From Tychonema sp. LEGE 07203 (lineage in GTDB: Bacteria > Cyanobacteriota > Cyanobacteriia > Cyanobacteriales > Microcoleaceae): 64,000 nt of DNA. The stretch lies in contig NZ_JADEXD010000010.1 in assembly GCF_015207285.1 (NCBI RefSeq), forward strand, positions 1-64,000. The letters are read 5' to 3'. Shown here piece after piece: positions 1 to 9,004 of this stretch (its first letter is position 1; every line of letters begins with the position of its first letter). The position numbers were made by a program, and so were the translations under genes. The notes below the pieces were generated by a model. That model saw only the letters and a list, made by a program, of their open reading frames with translations, made no database searches and was not told the DNA's origin.

Positions 1-260
1 AAATAACTCTTGTGGGATGGGCCGAAGAGCCCGTCCGCTCAATTGATGAAAAGGACTTTTGCAAAAGGTCTAGGGTAAAAAACCGGGTTTCTCGGTCGGG
101 AGTGCGGGCTGCTGGACTGAGGTATAACCCGAGGGGGTAGTTGACAAAAGCGTAATCTACCTGTTCGATCGACTATGCCGGAAAGTTCACATATTGTCGA
201 TCGCCCCAATGCCTGTGTTACCCTGTGACAACAACCTAGAGCCAAAGCTAGTCCTAGCAC
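1..260. other. Gap upstream of smc with one arm of a dispersed repeat
   Basis: No convincing coding region lies here. At about 77-95 it holds an AAACCGGGTTTCT motif that recurs as hairpin arms at 5425-5494, 17571-17647 and 18403-18478. Only one arm is visible here, so this may be a decayed copy. A minus-strand open frame that enters this region from inside smc has no features of a real protein and is taken as a shadow of smc. Confidence 0.5.
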
Positions 261-3200
261 ATGGTTCACATTAAGCGGATCGAACTCACTAACTTTAAAT
301 CTTTTGGCGGCACAACGTCCATTCCCGTGCTGCCCGGTTTTACTGTAGTTTCCGGGCCCAACGGTTCTGGGAAGTCCAATATCCTCGATGCTTTGCTGTT
401 TTGTCTGGGACTTTCGACTTCTAAGGGAATGCGGGCCGAACGTTTGCCCGATTTGGTCAACAGCGCCCAAAACAAGCGCGGTACGATTGAAGCTAGCGTG
501 ACTGCGACTTTTGCGCTGGAAGATGTGGGCGATGAATGGTTCGCGGGGGATGAAGATGAGGACGAAAACGCAGCGGATGATTTGTCGGTTGAAGCAGAAG
601 AAGTCGAAACCGTTGAAATCGCCGCAACTCAAAACAATAACGGACAATCCTCTGCTGCTAATCCAGAATCGCCGGAGTTGAATGTTGCAGAACTTGCAGA
701 AATTCGAGATAACAACGGACAATTCTCTGCTGCTAATTCCAAATCCTCCGATGATTTATCGGTTGAAGAAATCCAAGAAATAGAAATTGCAGCAACTCAA
801 GACAACAACGGACAACTGCTCGCTAACAATCGCAAATCCCCAATCCCAAATCCCAAATCCGACGAGTGGAGCGTGACGCGCAAACTGCGAGTAACTCGCC
901 AAGGTACTTACACTTCAACTTATTACATTAACGGCGCACCTTGTACGCTGACTCAACTGCACGAACAACTCAACCGCTTGCGAATTTATCCCGAAGGTTA
1001 TAACGTCGTTTTGCAAGGAGATGTTACCAGCATTATTTCGATGAATTCTAAGGAACGCCGAGAAATTATTGACGAACTTGCAGGAGTGGCTCAGTTCGAT
1101 CGCAAAATCTCCTTGGCAAAGCAGAAGTTGGATGAAGTTAAGGAAGTGGAAGAACGCAGCCAAATTGTGGAAAAAGAGCTGATTTCTCAGCGGGATAGGC
1201 TCGCTTCCGACCGCACAAAAGCGGAGAAATATCAAAAGTTGCGGGCGGAATTTCAAGAAAAGTCGCAGTGGGAAATTGTCCTGAAATTCCAACAGTTGCA
1301 AAAGCAAGAATGGAAACTGCGGGAACAAATCGAATCGGGCGATCGCAGTGTAGCTTCTCTCACCGAACAATTGCAAGCAATTAGCACCCAAATTCAAGAA
1401 TCAACCGCCGCACTCGATGCGCTGAACGCGCGGGTTAAAGCTTTGGGTGAGTCGGAATTGTTGGCTTTGCAAGCGGCGATTGCGACTCAGGAAGCCCAAG
1501 GGCGGCAACTGCAAAACCGCAAACAGGATTTGCAAACAACTGCTGGGCAAATGGCGGCAAACATAGCACAAACCGAGCAAGAAATTCGGCAATTTCGGCA
1601 AAGTTTGGAGCAAATTGAGATTGAAATATCTTATGTTAAGTCTCAGCAGGGGAGTTTTCAGGAACAGCGGGACGCAGCCCAGCAAAGTTTAGATGAAAGT
1701 CGGGAAGTTGCAAATGCGATCGCCTCGACGGCCGAAGTTTGGGTGCAGCAGCAAACGGAATTGCACCGCCAAATTGAAACAATTCAACAAGCTTTGGAAC
1801 CGCAGCGTACAGAGCAAGCTACTATCGGAGAAAGAGCCGATCGCCTGCAAGGTCAAATTCAAGAACAAAACCAATCGCTGCAAGTATTGGAACAGGAAAT
1901 TGCTGCCAAAAAAGAGCAGCAATCTCGCCTTGTCCAAACCAAAGGCGTGACATCGCTGCAAGTAGAATCGCTGAATCAGATTCTAGTCGAAGCCGAACAA
2001 GAATTGCAACTGCAACAGGAAACTCAAACTCGCTTGTTGGAAGAACAGCGGGAAAGACAGCGCAAATTAGACAAGCTCGAAGTGCAGTTTCAAGCCCTGC
2101 AAGAAGCGACAGGCACGTTTACTGCAAAAATTATCGCGCAAAGCGGAATTGGCGGAGTTTGCGGCTTGGTGGCCGGGCTGGGCCGGGTGGAGCCGCGCTA
2201 TCAGTTGGCGCTGGAAATTGCTGCGGGCGGGCGCATGGGAAATATGGTGGTGGAAAATGACAGCGCGGCTGCTGCGGCGATCGAATTGCTGAAACAAAAA
2301 CGGGCGGGAAGGATGACGTTTTTGCCTTTGAATAAGATTCGAGGCGGCAGGTATTCGGTGAATGAAAATTTGCGGCGCGCGGCTGGGTTTGTGGATGCGG
2401 CTGTGAATTTGATTGATTGCGATTCGCGCTATCAGGAAATTTTTGCTTACGTTTTTGGCAGTACGGTTGTGTTTAGCAATCTGGGCGACGCGCGCCGCTA
2501 TTTGGGACAGTACCGGATTGTGACTTTGGACGGGGAAATTTTGGAAACTAGCGGGGCGATGACTGGGGGAAGTTCTACTAATCGCTCTACTTTGCATTTT
2601 GGCACGGTTGATGCTAGTGTGGCGGCGGATGAAGCCCGGACAATTGCTGCTTTGCAAGAACGTCTAGAGGAAATTGAGCGGATTTTGGAACGGTGCAAAA
2701 TTGCGATCGATCGCGCTGCTGTTGCTGTCAAAACTCGCAGCCAAGAATTGATGGAGGCGAAACAGAATTTGCGCGAAAATCAGTTGCGAGGGGAACAGTT
2801 GGATTCGGAAATTAAGAAGCTGCAAGCGCAGCAGGAACAAGTGCGATCGCAAATTGCTAAAAATACTCAGGAATTAATTGATTCGCAGTCGAGATTGCAG
2901 TTGCTGGAGAGAGAATTGCCCGCCCAAGAAACTCAATTGCAGCAGTACCGCCAAACTTTGGCGCAGTTGGAAGAGTCCAACAGTCACAGCGAATGGCAGC
3001 AAATGCAGTCGGGTTTGCGCGCGCAAGAAGCCGAACTGCAAGAGCGAGAATTGGCTCTGAGAACCGCCCAGCAGCGCCTTGTAGACTTGGAAAATCAATT
3101 CGGGCGCTTGGAAGAGAAAATTAAGGAAGGCGGCGAGAAATTGCAGGAATGGCAAGTGCAGCAAAATGCGGGGGCGGATGCGATCGCTCTTATTGTTTCG

Positions 3201-4121
3201 CAGCAGTTGGAACTCGATCGCCAAATTGCGGAAGCTAAGGCTGCTTTGGCTCAAATTGAGGAAAAGTTGGGGGTGGAAAAGGGCGATCGCGATCGGGCGG
3301 AATCTCAACTGCGAGAGCAGCATTTAGCCAAACAGCAGTTGCAGTGGCAGTTGCAAAAACTCCACGAAACCCAGCAAGAACGCCGGGAACAATTAGCCGC
3401 AGTCCGCACTCTACTGGAAGCGCAGCGGGCGGAAATGCCCGACCCGGTGCCGTCGATTCCCGAAAATGTGGCTCAAGCTAATTTGACTGAATTGCAGCAG
3501 GAAGTAAAGGCGATCGCCAAACGCATTCAAGCCCTAGAACCGGTGAATATGCTAGCCTTGTCAGAGTACAACCGCACTCAAGAACGCCTGCAAGAATTGA
3601 GTCAAAAGCTGACCACCTTAGCAGGAGAACGCACTGAACTGTTGCTGAGAATCGAAAACTTTACCACGCTGAGGCGGCGCGCTTTTAAAGAAGCTTTTGA
3701 TGCGGTTAACGAAAACTTCCAGACGATTTTTGCGGAACTTTCCGAAGGGGACGGCTATCTCCAGCTAGATGACCAGGAAGACCCCTTTAGCAGCGGCTTG
3801 AATTTGGTCGCTCACCCGAAGGGGAAACCGGTACAGCGGCTGGCTTCTATGTCGGGAGGCGAAAAGTCCTTGACGGCGCTGAGTTTTATTTTTGCGCTGC
3901 AACGCTACCGCCCGTCTACGTTTTATGCTTTTGATGAAGTGGATATGTTTTTAGATGGGGCAAATGTGGAGCGATTAGCTAGAATGATAAAACGACAGTC
4001 TGAACAAGCCCAGTTTATTGTTGTGAGTTTGCGGCGACCTATGATTCAATCAGCAGAGCGTACAATTGGTGTTACTCAAGCGCGGGGAGCTTATACTCAA
4101 GTCATCGGACTTAAGTTGTAG
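261..4121 (+). CDS. smc: Chromosome segregation protein SMC
   Basis: SMC is the ATPase of the bacterial condensin complex, which holds DNA arms together during chromosome segregation with ScpA and ScpB. The Walker A motif GPNGSGKSN sits near residues 33-40. Long Gln/Glu-rich coiled coils flank a hinge at about residues 610-790. The C-terminal ABC signature SGGEKS and the Walker B segment AFDEVDMFLDG follow near residues 1190-1230. The ATG start fits the family N-terminus (KRIELTNFKSFG). At 1286 residues it is somewhat longer than typical bacterial SMC (about 1150-1200). Most of the excess is an acidic, Asn/Gln/Ser-rich insertion at about residues 95-203, in the N-terminal head. The identification is firm; the role of the insertion is unknown. 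Confidence 0.97.
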   Translation: MVHIKRIELTNFKSFGGTTSIPVLPGFTVVSGPNGSGKSNILDALLFCLGLSTSKGMRAERLPDLVNSAQNKRGTIEASVTATFALEDVGDEWFAGDEDEDENAADDLSVEAEEVETVEIAATQNNNGQSSAANPESPELNVAELAEIRDNNGQFSAANSKSSDDLSVEEIQEIEIAATQDNNGQLLANNRKSPIPNPKSDEWSVTRKLRVTRQGTYTSTYYINGAPCTLTQLHEQLNRLRIYPEGYNVVLQGDVTSIISMNSKERREIIDELAGVAQFDRKISLAKQKLDEVKEVEERSQIVEKELISQRDRLASDRTKAEKYQKLRAEFQEKSQWEIVLKFQQLQKQEWKLREQIESGDRSVASLTEQLQAISTQIQESTAALDALNARVKALGESELLALQAAIATQEAQGRQLQNRKQDLQTTAGQMAANIAQTEQEIRQFRQSLEQIEIEISYVKSQQGSFQEQRDAAQQSLDESREVANAIASTAEVWVQQQTELHRQIETIQQALEPQRTEQATIGERADRLQGQIQEQNQSLQVLEQEIAAKKEQQSRLVQTKGVTSLQVESLNQILVEAEQELQLQQETQTRLLEEQRERQRKLDKLEVQFQALQEATGTFTAKIIAQSGIGGVCGLVAGLGRVEPRYQLALEIAAGGRMGNMVVENDSAAAAAIELLKQKRAGRMTFLPLNKIRGGRYSVNENLRRAAGFVDAAVNLIDCDSRYQEIFAYVFGSTVVFSNLGDARRYLGQYRIVTLDGEILETSGAMTGGSSTNRSTLHFGTVDASVAADEARTIAALQERLEEIERILERCKIAIDRAAVAVKTRSQELMEAKQNLRENQLRGEQLDSEIKKLQAQQEQVRSQIAKNTQELIDSQSRLQLLERELPAQETQLQQYRQTLAQLEESNSHSEWQQMQSGLRAQEAELQERELALRTAQQRLVDLENQFGRLEEKIKEGGEKLQEWQVQQNAGADAIALIVSQQLELDRQIAEAKAALAQIEEKLGVEKGDRDRAESQLREQHLAKQQLQWQLQKLHETQQERREQLAAVRTLLEAQRAEMPDPVPSIPENVAQANLTELQQEVKAIAKRIQALEPVNMLALSEYNRTQERLQELSQKLTTLAGERTELLLRIENFTTLRRRAFKEAFDAVNENFQTIFAELSEGDGYLQLDDQEDPFSSGLNLVAHPKGKPVQRLASMSGGEKSLTALSFIFALQRYRPSTFYAFDEVDMFLDGANVERLARMIKRQSEQAQFIVVSLRRPMIQSAERTIGVTQARGAYTQVIGLKL
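543..869 (+). repeat. Low-complexity repeat-bearing insertion inside smc
   Basis: This in-frame stretch encodes about 108 extra residues between the Walker A lobe and the YINGAPC region of the SMC head. It contains three related peptide copies built on NNGQ-S-A-AN, the last ending in PIPNPKS, whose DNA resembles the CCCAAAT-type heptamer repeats found between genes elsewhere in the window. The reading frame stays open throughout, so it is presumably translated as a disordered acidic loop. Confidence 0.65.
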
Positions 4122-4189
4122 TCCCGGAGTCTCTGTTAACGATCGTGTTGAGTGATATATGTACTTGATAAATCAGGACTAAACTTATA

Positions 4190-5206
4190 ATGACATCCGA
4201 ACAAATCTGCCAACGCTCCGATATTCTAGGCACTCAAGTCATCACCCGCGACAGAGGCAAGCGCTTGGGTGTAGTCAGTCAATTGTGGGTGGACATCGAT
4301 CGGCGAGAGGTTGTGGCGATCGGTCTGCGCGATAATATGTTCGCAGTTGCTGGAATGCCGCGGTTTATGTTCCTCAGCAATGTTAGCGAAATCGGCGACG
4401 TGCTGTTGGTGGAAGATGAAAGCGCGATCGAAGATGATGTTGATGTTGAAATCTACAGCATTTTGATTAACAGCGAAGTTATTACCGAAACCGGCGAACT
4501 TTTGGGTAGGGTGCGCGGCTTTAGGTTCGACCCCGAAGACGGTAAGTTAGTTTCTATCATCATCGCTTCCCTGGGAATCCCCCAAATCCCCGACCAAGTT
4601 ATCAGCACCTACGAGTTAGGGATTGAAGAAATTGTCAGCAGCGGCCCCAACCGCTTGATTGTGTTTGAAGGTTCCGAAGAAAGACTAAGGCAGCTTAGCG
4701 TAGGCTTGCTAGAGCGCGTAGGTTTGGGCCAAGCACCTTGGGAACGGGAAGAGGACGAGCAAGGGTATTATCCCAAACCCGTTGCTACGGAATATCAATT
4801 GGGCCCCGGCGTGCGGATACCTGCACCGGAAATGCGTAGCCGAGTAGCAGCGCCTGCAGTGGAGGAAGTTCCTTGGGACGAGGATTCGCAGTGGAACCGG
4901 CCGCCGGTGCGACAGCAGATGCGCGCCGCAGTGCAGCCCGAGCCGACGATCGACGATTATGATGATTACGAAAAGGATAATTGGGGAGACGAGGACGATT
5001 ACGACGACGAAGAATACGAAGAGAAGCCGTACACTCGCCCTGAAATTTCTCGCCCGAAGCAGCCGGTGGTTGAATACGAGTACGAGGATGATATGGAGGC
5101 GGATGCTTGGGCTGACGATGAAGCGCCCAAGCCTTACAACCCTCCTCGGGTGAATATCCCTGAGAAAACTAAGACTCCCGAGTACGAGGAGGAAGCGAAT
5201 TATTAG
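4190..5206 (+). CDS. PRC-barrel domain protein with acidic disordered tail
   Basis: The first ~170 residues contain two PRC-barrel-like beta domains (for example the VITRDRGKRLGVVSQLWVD and VITETGELLGRVRGFRFD segments). This fold is found in the H subunit of purple bacterial reaction centres and in RimM, and usually mediates protein or RNA binding. Residues ~225-338 are very rich in Asp, Glu, Tyr and Pro and look disordered. The gene lies 68 bp after smc on the same strand, so the two may be co-transcribed. Related proteins are common in cyanobacteria, but I cannot assign a precise function. The ATG start is the first in frame and gives the expected N-terminus. Confidence 0.85.
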   Translation: MTSEQICQRSDILGTQVITRDRGKRLGVVSQLWVDIDRREVVAIGLRDNMFAVAGMPRFMFLSNVSEIGDVLLVEDESAIEDDVDVEIYSILINSEVITETGELLGRVRGFRFDPEDGKLVSIIIASLGIPQIPDQVISTYELGIEEIVSSGPNRLIVFEGSEERLRQLSVGLLERVGLGQAPWEREEDEQGYYPKPVATEYQLGPGVRIPAPEMRSRVAAPAVEEVPWDEDSQWNRPPVRQQMRAAVQPEPTIDDYDDYEKDNWGDEDDYDDEEYEEKPYTRPEISRPKQPVVEYEYEDDMEADAWADDEAPKPYNPPRVNIPEKTKTPEYEEEANY

Positions 5207-5250
5207 GAATTAATTAATTAGCTGAAACCAATATTTGGTATTCTTTTTAA

Positions 5251-5374
5251 GAACGGGCTAGAAGCCCGTTCCACAATTAAGATGCCCGTTCCACAATTAA
5301 GATGCCCGTTCCACAATTAAGATGCCCGTTCCACAATTAAGTTTACTTTTTGTGGAACGGGCTTCTAGCCCGTT
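5251..5374. repeat. Large hairpin with internal 20-bp tandem repeats
   Basis: The outer arms, GAACGGGCTAGAAGCCCGTT (5251-5270) and its near-complement ending at 5374, can pair, and each arm is itself a small palindrome. Between them, three exact 20-bp copies of GATGCCCGTTCCACAATTAA run from 5281 to 5340, following a partial copy in the left arm. The same GGGCTAGAAGCCC core occurs in the tandem repeat at 60897-61029, so this is a dispersed family. It is not CRISPR: the units abut directly and there are no spacers. Confidence 0.75.
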
Positions 5375-5424
5375 ACTGATACTGGTAGAAGATATCAGTT
5401 TAAACTGATAGAAGAGCACCTGTG

Positions 5425-5494
5425 GCAAAAACCGGGTTTCTGACCGCAAATTTAGCATCACAACCTATATCTCTCGTTCAGAAACCCGGTTTTT
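5425..5494. repeat. AAACCGGGTTT-type hairpin repeat
   Basis: The inverted arms AAAAACCGGGTTTCTGA and TCAGAAACCCGGTTTTT enclose about 35 bp. It belongs to the same dispersed family as the elements at 17571-17647 and 18403-18478, although the loop sequence differs. Its placement between genes would suit a bidirectional terminator or a small non-autonomous mobile element. Confidence 0.7.
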
Positions 5495-5700
5495 AAGAGC
5501 TTGTTGATAATAGTGCAAGATATCAGTTTAAACCAATATTTTCTAGGCACGGGTTTTACGAATAATATTTAATTCTCCCAAACAATCTCGCAGGGTAGGT
5601 TGGGGGATGCGGTAAAGGCGCTCAATCTAATTACATTAAATCCACGAACTAGATAATAATTGCATGGCAGTTTACTATACTTTTGCTGACACTTCATATC

Positions 5701-6732
5701 ATGTTAAAGGTCGAAAAAAAACTTGCTAAAAATATTGCTTTCAGATTAATAACCTATCTAATTTTTCCAATATTTATATCTGCAACCACCGCTGAAATTG
5801 TCTTGCGAGTAGCTGGATACAAACCCTGGCAAATAGAAAATGTCGATGTAGCCGTAGAACCGAAAGGTAACTTTTTTACTAAAGATTCGCAACTCGGTTA
5901 CAAGCATTTACCCGGAAAATTCAAAGTAACCCTTAACGGCAACTACTCATTTAACGCAACTCATCTCAATAATAGTTTAAGAATAACACACCCGCTCAAC
6001 ACCTACAATCAATCGTCAAACAAGCCGGAAATATGGATATTTGGCTGTTCTTTTACCTACGGTTGGTCATTGAATGACAGCGAAACTTATGCGTGGTTGT
6101 TACAACAAAGATTACCTGAATATGAAATAGTGAATTTTGGCGTTAACGGCTACGGCACGCTGCACTCGTTTATTCAATTCAAAGAAGCACTAAAACAAGG
6201 GAATAAACCCAAGATCGCCGTAATTGCCTATGCCGGATTTCACGATAGGCGCAATACTTTATTGAGGGCGAGAAGCAAACAAATGGTTGCTTGGAATAAA
6301 CTCGGCATTCTGTTGCAGCCCGATGCTAGGCTGAATGGAGAAAATAATTTTACCTACAGCATGACAAAACTTGAATATCAGGAGTGGCCGCTGATGCGGG
6401 TTTCGGCTTTAGTAAACTTGCTGGAGGTTAATTACAATCAATTTGAGGAGCAATTGTACCAAAGTCACGAGGTTTCTAAGGCAATTATTGAAGAATTTAA
6501 CCGCGTGGCTGAGGCTAATGGTGTTAAGTTAGTTGTGGCGGGAATTAATGCGGGTTCTGCTAAGATGTTGGATGAGTTAAGTCAGGATGGAATTGCGACA
6601 GTAGATATTTCGGTTGATTTGAAAGTACCGGGAAATAATAATTTGCCTCACGATATTCATCCGAGTGCGACGGCGAACCGGCAATATGCGGAAAAGTTGA
6701 ATAATTTTTTGCAAGGTACTATTTTAAAGTGA
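5701..6732 (+). CDS. Membrane-anchored SGNH/GDSL-type hydrolase
   Basis: The N-terminus has one hydrophobic anchor (about residues 11-30). It is followed by an SGNH-like fold: the nucleophile block appears as FGCSFTYG instead of GDS, a conserved Gly/Asn block as NFGVNGYG, and the catalytic Asp-His block as DIHPSA near the C-terminus. Such enzymes often remove or add acyl groups on polysaccharides. The position next to membrane proteins and glycosyltransferases suggests exopolysaccharide or glycolipid modification, which is inference. An in-frame TTG lies 18 bp upstream, but the ATG at 5701 gives the more normal N-terminus, with a Lys-rich stretch before the anchor. Confidence 0.75.
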   Translation: MLKVEKKLAKNIAFRLITYLIFPIFISATTAEIVLRVAGYKPWQIENVDVAVEPKGNFFTKDSQLGYKHLPGKFKVTLNGNYSFNATHLNNSLRITHPLNTYNQSSNKPEIWIFGCSFTYGWSLNDSETYAWLLQQRLPEYEIVNFGVNGYGTLHSFIQFKEALKQGNKPKIAVIAYAGFHDRRNTLLRARSKQMVAWNKLGILLQPDARLNGENNFTYSMTKLEYQEWPLMRVSALVNLLEVNYNQFEEQLYQSHEVSKAIIEEFNRVAEANGVKLVVAGINAGSAKMLDELSQDGIATVDISVDLKVPGNNNLPHDIHPSATANRQYAEKLNNFLQGTILK

Positions 6733-6734
6733 GT

Positions 6735-6782
6735 TAATGAACCGCGAAGGCGCTGAGGGCGCGAAGGAAGAAAGAGGAAGTT
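6735..6782. repeat. Dispersed ACCGC-GGCGC-GAG repeat
   Basis: The sequence GAACCGCGAAGGCGCTGAGG and its purine-rich continuation form a diverged member of a family also present at 12023-12054, 37828-37860 and 57753-57785. It sits in the short gap between two co-directional genes and is followed by a GAGGAAGTTGAGG purine run. Confidence 0.5.
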
Positions 6783-6809
6783 GAGGAGTTATTTGGGGTT
6801 GTTAGAGTG

Positions 6810-8954
6810 ATGGGATTATTTGATTTAAAATTGAGTCGCAAGTTTCTGATTGATGGACTTTTTCTGTTTTTAGTTGTTCTGGTAACAGTTGGAGTAACGT
6901 CAATTTATGTATCTAGCGAACGTACTTTTTATTGGTGGGATTACGCGGGATACAACACCGCTACAGTTAACACGGCTAATTTATTTCGAGAGTCGCCACA
7001 GAAAGCATTGGCTGGAGTTATAGAATCGCTGGCCAAGGAAAAAAATCTATTAATTTCTCTGCCGTTAGTGCCGTTTATTCTGTTATTTGGTGACTCTCGA
7101 TTGAGTTACATTCTCAGCATTTCGCTGATTTATGTGCTGCCTTTTCGCTTGTTGTTGGGGGCAATTTCTGCAAGGCTAATTCCAGTTTATCCGCAGCGGG
7201 TTTTTTGGTCTACTGTGCTCCTAAGTTTATTGATGCCGATGAGTTGGATTCCGACTTTGCGGGGATATTTGGATACTGGTGGCTGCGTATTTGTCGGGTT
7301 GGCGATTTTGGTTTATTTGCAGGATGTTCGACTAAAATCTTGGTGGAAGATTCCGTTAATTGGGGTTTTTCTGGCGGCGGCGATTCTGTTTCGCCGACAT
7401 TTTGCTTACAGCGCGATCGCCTTTTTGGGTGCGGCTATTTTACAGGCTTTGATAGAGTTTATTGTACAAATATACCGCAAGCAAGCGGCGATTAAATATA
7501 AATTACTGTTGGATTCTGGCATTAAAATTAGTTTAATAGCTGCGACTACTTTTAGTGTTTTAATGTTGGTGGCGGGAGATTTTACTCGCAGTGCTCTGAC
7601 AGTGAATTATGGCAATTTATATGAGGCTTGGAGTTTGCCGGTTAATGATATTTTAATTCGTTATGCGTCTTTTTACGGTTTGGGAACTTGGCTGTTGGTA
7701 CTGATTGGTTTTTCGGCGGGGATTCTGAGGCGGATTCTGGTGCCTGGGGCGGCTGTTTTTGTTTGTTTGTTTGGGGTTTTGTCGCTGGTTGAATGGCTTT
7801 TGGTGTTGCGTTACGGCTACTTGCACTATACAATTCACGTTACACCGATCGCACTTTTGGGATTGTCGGCATTTTTCTGGACAATTTGGCTGACACTTAA
7901 GGGAAAAGTCCGCTATTTGATGCTGGGCGCGGCGGCTTTTTACTTGATTGTGAATGCAGCCGTGGGGTTGATTCCTGTTAAGGTTGATTTGTCAAGACTG
8001 TTTGTGAGTAATTTTGGGCCGTTAGTGCGATCGGACTACGGCGAAGTTGTAAAATTAGTAGAGTTTCTGCGAAAATTAGCACCGGATGAAGAACCAATTT
8101 ATATTGCAGGTGCTTCTAACAGTTTTAATGCTAATATACTCAGACAAGCTAATCGCCAATTAAACCCGCCGGAGGGTTGGTGGAAGTTAAATACTATCGG
8201 GAGGCCGCAAATTGACTCGCGCGATAGTTACCCGCTACCGGAGTTGTTACAAGCGCAATATGCGGCGGTTGCTACACCTTTTCAGCAGGTGTTACCGGGT
8301 GACGAACAAGTTTTGCGATCGCACGAGCAAGATGTTGTTAAAGTTGTCTGGGATGCTTTTACTCAAAACTGGGAGATTTCCCGCGATTTCCAGTTGTTAC
8401 CACAACAGTTTAAGTTAGAAAACGGCGTGACTGTCAGGATTTATCGGAGAATTCGTCCGACGGATGCAGCCACAGCAGTTCGCACTTTATACGCGATGCA
8501 GCAACAAATAGTCGATCGACCGGGCGGGCAGTTAGATTGGATTAGTTTGCGTCAGTCAATTTACACAAGTGCCAATTATTCAGTCAGTCGAGAATCGGAT
8601 AACCTATATAAAATTGTAACTCATCCCATTAAAAATAGCACGAAACTCGATACATCTTTTCTGTATTTAGGTGCTATCTCAGACAAAGCGCAAGTTACCG
8701 GCAAACTCACTTTACTTAACCAGCAATGCCCCGGAGTTGCCCTGCGCTTGACTTTGTGGGACAAACAAGGTAAGTTGATAGACTCTGCAAGGATGGAGTA
8801 TGGTGCCAAAAGTGCGATCGATCTAAATCTATTAGTTGAGGGCAAAAATCCAACTTATCTGATGCTTGAAGTATTGAGTAGCGACAAACAGGAATTAACC
8901 AAGCAATGCCAGCTAGAAATTAACAATTTATCTGTAAGCAGCCAGCCTAAATAA
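6810..8954 (+). CDS. Polytopic membrane protein, possible GT-C-type glycosyltransferase
   Basis: Roughly the first 400 residues are a series of about 10-11 hydrophobic helices. A soluble C-terminal part of ~300 residues follows, beginning around SDYGEVVKLVEFLRKLAP. The first extracytoplasmic loop contains an acidic and aromatic patch (WWDYAGYN) before the second helix, reminiscent of the catalytic loop of PMT/ArnT-like GT-C enzymes. I cannot name the family with certainty. Neighbouring genes for glycan assembly support a role in transferring lipid-linked sugars at the membrane. GTG (6807) and ATG (6810) starts are adjacent; ATG was chosen. Confidence 0.6.
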   Translation: MGLFDLKLSRKFLIDGLFLFLVVLVTVGVTSIYVSSERTFYWWDYAGYNTATVNTANLFRESPQKALAGVIESLAKEKNLLISLPLVPFILLFGDSRLSYILSISLIYVLPFRLLLGAISARLIPVYPQRVFWSTVLLSLLMPMSWIPTLRGYLDTGGCVFVGLAILVYLQDVRLKSWWKIPLIGVFLAAAILFRRHFAYSAIAFLGAAILQALIEFIVQIYRKQAAIKYKLLLDSGIKISLIAATTFSVLMLVAGDFTRSALTVNYGNLYEAWSLPVNDILIRYASFYGLGTWLLVLIGFSAGILRRILVPGAAVFVCLFGVLSLVEWLLVLRYGYLHYTIHVTPIALLGLSAFFWTIWLTLKGKVRYLMLGAAAFYLIVNAAVGLIPVKVDLSRLFVSNFGPLVRSDYGEVVKLVEFLRKLAPDEEPIYIAGASNSFNANILRQANRQLNPPEGWWKLNTIGRPQIDSRDSYPLPELLQAQYAAVATPFQQVLPGDEQVLRSHEQDVVKVVWDAFTQNWEISRDFQLLPQQFKLENGVTVRIYRRIRPTDAATAVRTLYAMQQQIVDRPGGQLDWISLRQSIYTSANYSVSRESDNLYKIVTHPIKNSTKLDTSFLYLGAISDKAQVTGKLTLLNQQCPGVALRLTLWDKQGKLIDSARMEYGAKSAIDLNLLVEGKNPTYLMLEVLSSDKQELTKQCQLEINNLSVSSQPK

Positions 8955-9004
8955 TATCATCTTCCTTGGCTCGAAATGCAATTCCTGCTTAATTCATCAA
9001 GAGA

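Larger units (their letters stand above)
5207..5700. other. Repeat-rich intergenic gap
   Basis: The 494-bp gap between the PRC-barrel gene and the SGNH hydrolase holds two hairpin elements, annotated separately at 5251-5374 and 5425-5494. It also holds a short duplicated phrase, ATATCAGTTTAAAC, seen near 5392 and again near 5520. I see no protein-coding region in it. The promoter of the downstream gene must lie here but is not obvious. Confidence 0.6.

Noticed and set aside
39-722. Long minus-strand frame overlapping the 5' part of smc
   Set aside because: It is antisense to a highly conserved gene, has an unlikely amino acid composition and no start signal.
2067-2657. 196-codon antisense frame inside smc
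   Set aside because: It is a shadow frame of the smc hinge region, with Arg/Ser/His-rich artefact composition.
5281-5340. Three exact 20-bp repeats considered as a CRISPR array
   Set aside because: The units abut with no spacers and lie inside a hairpin element; no cas genes are present.
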